Virus record (IMG/VR): IMGVR_UViG_3300046758_000089
Span: 1 to 21,716 of that record
DNA length: 21,716 bases
Strand: one strand, 5' to 3'
Source of the DNA: a virus
A program made the position numbers and the translations under genes. Shown here piece by piece: positions 19,242 through 21,716 of the stretch (within the stretch, counting starts at the first letter, position 1; the number at the start of each line of letters is the position of its first letter). Under the pieces are notes generated by a model, which worked only from the letters and a program-made list of their open reading frames with translations, made no database searches and was not told where the DNA came from.

Positions 19242-19327
19242 TGATATTGGCTATTCTAGGGGTTGTGGCTTGTTTGGCCTTTCCCCTAATAATGCTCTTA
19301 ATTTGGAACAAGGAGGATCCTAAATGA
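19241..19327 (+). CDS. 28-residue membrane peptide
   Basis: MILAILGVVACLAFPLIMLL then IWNKEDPK: a single membrane helix. Start overlaps the previous stop (TAATG) and the stop overlaps the next start (ATGA). Its last codons contain the AAGGAGGAT Shine-Dalgarno of the next gene. Confidence 0.55.
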   Translation: MILAILGVVACLAFPLIMLLIWNKEDPK

Positions 19328-19608
19328 AGTTTAAAGACATTCCATTCAATAAAACAAAAATGCCTAAAGGTATACAGGCGATGCTCAAATTTAATAAGTT
19401 TGATCTCAGCATAATTAAGAACGAAAGTTCATATGGGAGCAAGATGGGCCTATATGAGATTGCGGTATTCAGTGGCAACACCCAGATTGAGATGCCTGGT
19501 ATAACTGAAGAAGGAGATACTGTAAAAGGTTTCCTATCAGAGAGTGATGTTGAAAGTATCATCAAAAAAATGCACCTAGTATCAGGAGCAGATCCGGAGA
19601 CTGTCTAA
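19324..19608 (+). CDS. Small early protein, unknown
   Basis: 94 residues with a perfect AAGGAGGAT about 6 nt before the ATG, coupled by ATGA. Starts MKFKDIPFNKTKMPKGIQAM; the C-terminal half has helices (SESDVESIIKKMHLV). No domain is recognised. Confidence 0.72.
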   Translation: MKFKDIPFNKTKMPKGIQAMLKFNKFDLSIIKNESSYGSKMGLYEIAVFSGNTQIEMPGITEEGDTVKGFLSESDVESIIKKMHLVSGADPETV

Positions 19609-19716
19609 ATGGATGAAGTAATACTTTGGGAACATAGGAAGGCTTTGGTCAAGTGGATATGTATCAATAACTATTCACCACGCCATGCAAGACTTATCTT
19701 GATGGGGGCTGTCTGA
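19609..19716 (+). CDS. 35-residue peptide
   Basis: MDEVILWEHRKALVKWICIN then NYSPRHARLILMGAV. The start is directly next to the previous stop, with GGAG 9 nt upstream. Its stop TGA overlaps a putative CTG start of the next gene. Basic, possibly amphipathic. Unknown function. Confidence 0.5.
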   Translation: MDEVILWEHRKALVKWICINNYSPRHARLILMGAV

Positions 19717-19934
19717 AAGGCATAATCCTAATCCTACTGTTCACAGGTGAACTAGAATATAGAGCATTTGAATATGAGCCTCAAGGCACAACCAATGAAG
19801 AGATTGTTATGTCATGTTCCGAACGAGCAGAAGAACTAAGAGAACAGATATCAACTCACAGTTGGGACGATCCTAGAGGACAAGGCTTCTATCTAAAGGA
19901 CGGTACAGGAACAATACAGGGTCACATCTGTTAA
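19713..19934 (+). CDS. Small protein with signal-like N-terminus and probable CTG start
   Basis: A 73-codon frame with no ATG, GTG or TTG in its opening segment; the only sensible start is the CTG overlapping the previous stop (CTGA), with GGGGG just upstream. The product would be MKGIILILLFTGELEYRAFE..., a hydrophobic N-terminus then an acidic soluble domain with two cysteines (VMSCSER and GHIC). It fills the gap between the gene at 19609 and promoter P8. The non-ATG start needs testing; a frameshift fused to the upstream peptide is an alternative. Confidence 0.55.
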   Translation: MKGIILILLFTGELEYRAFEYEPQGTTNEEIVMSCSERAEELREQISTHSWDDPRGQGFYLKDGTGTIQGHIC

Positions 19935-19944
19935 CCAAAAGAGG

Positions 19945-19973
19945 TTGACTTTCTCATAGAAAGACCTTATACT
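19945..19973 (+). promoter_or_regulatory. Early promoter P8
   Basis: CCAAAAGAGG then TTGACT, 17 bp, TATACT, then GTAAGTATAACAATT. Confidence 0.88.
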
Positions 19974-20005
19974 GTAAGTATAACAATTAAAAATAAGAGG
20001 GCAAT

Positions 20006-20608
20006 ATGATAAACATTTCAAAAGAACAAATTAAAAAAGCATTCGTCAGTGACGTTAATAACATTGGTGAATATGTCTATAACAATCAGGACTGGTATCA
20101 AGAAGATACTCAGAGAATGAGATATATCCTAGCAACCATAGAGCTGTCACCAGGTGATTCTTATTCAGAGAATAAACAATTAGAATTAGGTCAAGAGGAC
20201 AATAGGTTCTATGGCTGTATTGAGTTCCATGATAGAGCAACCTATACCATAAAGGACGAAAAGAGACTGCTCGAGCTGATCAATATGACAGACACAGAAG
20301 TGGCAGACTATATTGCTGTCAATGAATATGATTGGGTTGGTGATGACTACGATCATGCAAATGAATACCTATTCCAAATAATGAATAATTGGCAGGATGT
20401 TATTGAATACGATACAGAAGATTATGACAACTGTGATCAAATGACGGTGACTACTAGATCAAGAGAATGGATTGTAGACCCTGACACAGGTTACAAGAGC
20501 GAGAATAAGCATGAAGTGGCCTATCAGATACTAATGGATTACTTCGATGAACTACCTGAAGAAACAAGAGCAGAAGCTCACAAAAGACTTGAGGCTGTAG
20601 AATGCTAA
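20006..20608 (+). CDS. Highly acidic early protein, unknown
   Basis: 200 residues with a strong excess of D, E and Y (for example YDWVGDDYDHANEYL and EYDTEDYDNCD). AAGAGGGC lies 6 nt before the ATG. No catalytic motif or membrane helix. Strong acidity can indicate a DNA mimic, but there is no sequence proof. Overlaps the nuclease-like gene by 7 nt, so the two are likely translated together. Confidence 0.78.
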   Translation: MINISKEQIKKAFVSDVNNIGEYVYNNQDWYQEDTQRMRYILATIELSPGDSYSENKQLELGQEDNRFYGCIEFHDRATYTIKDEKRLLELINMTDTEVADYIAVNEYDWVGDDYDHANEYLFQIMNNWQDVIEYDTEDYDNCDQMTVTTRSREWIVDPDTGYKSENKHEVAYQILMDYFDELPEETRAEAHKRLEAVEC

Positions 20609-21447
20609 CTTTGAGAGAGTCATATGGTTCCGAAACAAGTTTCACTCAGAAACTAGCAACTGACCTAGACAGCCTAAATAAGATTAATAATCTAATTGGA
20701 CTTCCTCTAGTGGTCAAGGCAACTAACGAATACTCTGTTCCAAACGGTAGTATTGATGTGGTGGGCTTTACTGCTAAGAACGAGGTTGTGGTGTACGAAC
20801 ATCAAGACTTGTCTGGTCGTGCAGATCAAACCCATGTAGGTAAGACTTCTCATTATGCAAGGATGATGAAGGCCAAAGGCTTTACTGTGATAGGTGCTGT
20901 CTTACTATGCGAATCAATTGATCAAATATTCTTAGACACGTTTGAAGACATTCGTTGGGCCTATAACAAAAGACGATATAATGGCCATTGTAATGTTCAT
21001 GCCGTAAAGAGTCAATGGACTGATGAGCTTGAATATATCCCAGAGCTATTCACTGATGATACTATTATCAAAGGTAGTGATACGGTACTAGACCATTACC
21101 AAGACTTCGTAAGTGTCTATGGTGCAGATTGGGCCATTCAACGAGAAGAAAACAATGGCTCGGCTATTACATTGTGGCATCGACCTGCTGAACTAGACAA
21201 TAGGTATATGGCCTATGTTCATACCCTTAAAGGATCAATCAAAGTAGGCCTTCACTGTCTAAAAGGCATTAAAGAACAAGACGAACAGTTTCTACAAAAA
21301 ATAACTCCAAAGGGCTTTGAATATCGTAGAAGTCAAGACAGGGCCACAATTGAAGCAAGTTTTCCTAAGAACACTGACCAAGAAGTATTGGCAGATGAAA
21401 CAGAAAAACTTAAGAGATCTATTCGAAAACACTTGACTTTCGCATAG
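20602..21447 (+). CDS. PD-(D/E)XK nuclease-like protein (ExQ type)
   Basis: 281 residues. Around residues 49-92 the sequence GSIDVVGF...EVVVYEHQ...HVGKTSHYARMM carries D52 and E66xQ68, the PD-(D/E)XK core with glutamine in place of lysine, followed by an H/G-containing helix. This arrangement matches the family of putative nucleases whose core reads as an E-N/H-Q motif and which often pair with a DUF4268-like C-terminus. The C-terminal part (tryptophan-rich, ending EKLKRSIRKHLTFA) is compatible. It is a likely DNA nuclease or DNA-binding relative, perhaps for host DNA breakdown. The 3' end overlaps promoter P9. Confidence 0.72.
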   Translation: MLTLRESYGSETSFTQKLATDLDSLNKINNLIGLPLVVKATNEYSVPNGSIDVVGFTAKNEVVVYEHQDLSGRADQTHVGKTSHYARMMKAKGFTVIGAVLLCESIDQIFLDTFEDIRWAYNKRRYNGHCNVHAVKSQWTDELEYIPELFTDDTIIKGSDTVLDHYQDFVSVYGADWAIQREENNGSAITLWHRPAELDNRYMAYVHTLKGSIKVGLHCLKGIKEQDEQFLQKITPKGFEYRRSQDRATIEASFPKNTDQEVLADETEKLKRSIRKHLTFA

Positions 21448-21461
21448 AAAGATCGTATACT
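21433..21461 (+). promoter_or_regulatory. Early promoter P9
   Basis: TTGACT, 17 bp, TATACT, then GTATAAACAATAAGG. The -35 is the coding sequence of the last residues of the nuclease-like gene and the CCAAAA element is reduced to GAAAACAC. Confidence 0.85.
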
Positions 21462-21494
21462 GTATAAACAATAAGGAAACAGAAGGAGGGCAAT

Positions 21495-21716
21495 ATGCCA
21501 AATTGGTGTAATAATTCAATAACAATTCAAGGGTCAATAGACACAATCAAGCCACTATGGGAAGAAGCCAACAGAGAAGGTTCAGGCTTGTTAAATGCAA
21601 TGAAGCCTATGCCCGAAGCTCTAAGAGGCACTACCAGCCCAGATGCTTCAGCAAAGACTCCACAGCCTACAGTAGATGGCTTCACTAACTGGTATGATTG
21701 GTCAGTGGCCAATTGG
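21495..21716 (+). CDS. Api92/YubB-like protein (partial)
   Basis: 74 codons to the window edge, starting MPNWCNNSITIQGSIDTIKP with GGAGGGCAAT before the ATG. MPNWCxNxxxIxG, then KPMPEALRG and a YDWSVANW segment, is the hallmark of the Api92-like/DUF1281 ferredoxin-fold family of phages and plasmids, of unknown function. The C-terminus is missing. Confidence 0.82.
   Translation, partial: MPNWCNNSITIQGSIDTIKPLWEEANREGSGLLNAMKPMPEALRGTTSPDASAKTPQPTVDGFTNWYDWSVANW

Noticed and set aside
1-21716. Bacterial chromosome or integrated prophage
   Set aside because: No integrase, attachment site or flanking host gene is visible, and the density of tiny overlapping genes plus repeated early promoters fits a lytic phage better; it cannot be excluded from this window alone.

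Overview
The window looks like part of the genome of a large lytic, T4-type tailed phage, most likely infecting a marine alphaproteobacterium. No capsid, tail or terminase gene is recognisable here, so this rests on organisation and gene types. Evidence: tightly packed small genes with stop/start overlaps (TAATG, ATGA); at least ten near-copies of a strong sigma70-type promoter (TTGACT, exactly 17 bp, TATAAT) ahead of short operons of unknown genes; T4-late-like TATAAATA boxes; a lone tRNA-Arg; phage-associated families (LPD29-like, Api92/YubB-like); and host-derived metabolic genes. The host guess comes from the cargo: a C4-pathway 5-aminolevulinate synthase, a pseudoazurin and a DUF1127 protein, all typical of Alphaproteobacteria. 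The sequence is moderately AT-rich throughout, with no insertion sequence or CRISPR array.

Layout. (1) 1-2922, minus strand: a partial gene, a 755-residue protein that appears to join a polymerase-beta-type nucleotidyltransferase to a ligase-like KxDG domain, and a small upstream gene. (2) 2991-5767: a class 3 lipase (plus), then ribose-phosphate pyrophosphokinase and a PiT-type phosphate permease (both minus, each with its own promoter, separated by a terminator). (3) 5768-6181: a 414-base gene-free divergent control region full of inverted repeats, with a structured pit leader, an exact late box and a long leader towards the plus strand. (4) 6182-7797, plus: five translationally coupled small ORFs including a DUF1127 protein, then a secreted pseudoazurin and small ORFs. 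(5) 7805-9884, minus: small membrane protein, DUF454 membrane protein, hemA-type ALAS and a small ORF. (6) 9966-11857, minus: phasin-like protein, secreted protein, AlgH/YqgE (UPF0301) protein and two small genes, driven by promoters in which an early and a late box overlap. (7) 12017-12672, plus: small ORF, membrane peptide, lipoprotein, tRNA-Arg(GCG). (8) 12709-21716, plus: the early region, eight promoter-led operons of mostly unknown small proteins. Recognisable members are a SWIM zinc finger protein, a ppGpp-hydrolase-like HD protein, a lipoprotein, an AT-hook-like peptide, an LPD29-like protein, a PD-(D/E)XK nuclease of the 'ExQ' type and an Api92-like protein. A roughly 165-base structured non-coding stretch lies at 18326-18490.

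How the parts may work together (inference). The early operons would be read at once by host RNA polymerase and carry takeover functions, including alarmone removal by the HD hydrolase. The left half carries metabolic cargo in two themes: phosphate and nucleotide supply (PiT permease, PRPP synthetase, DUF1127 proteins) and haem/redox support (ALAS, DUF454, pseudoazurin). Late boxes at several left-half genes suggest expression late in infection as well.
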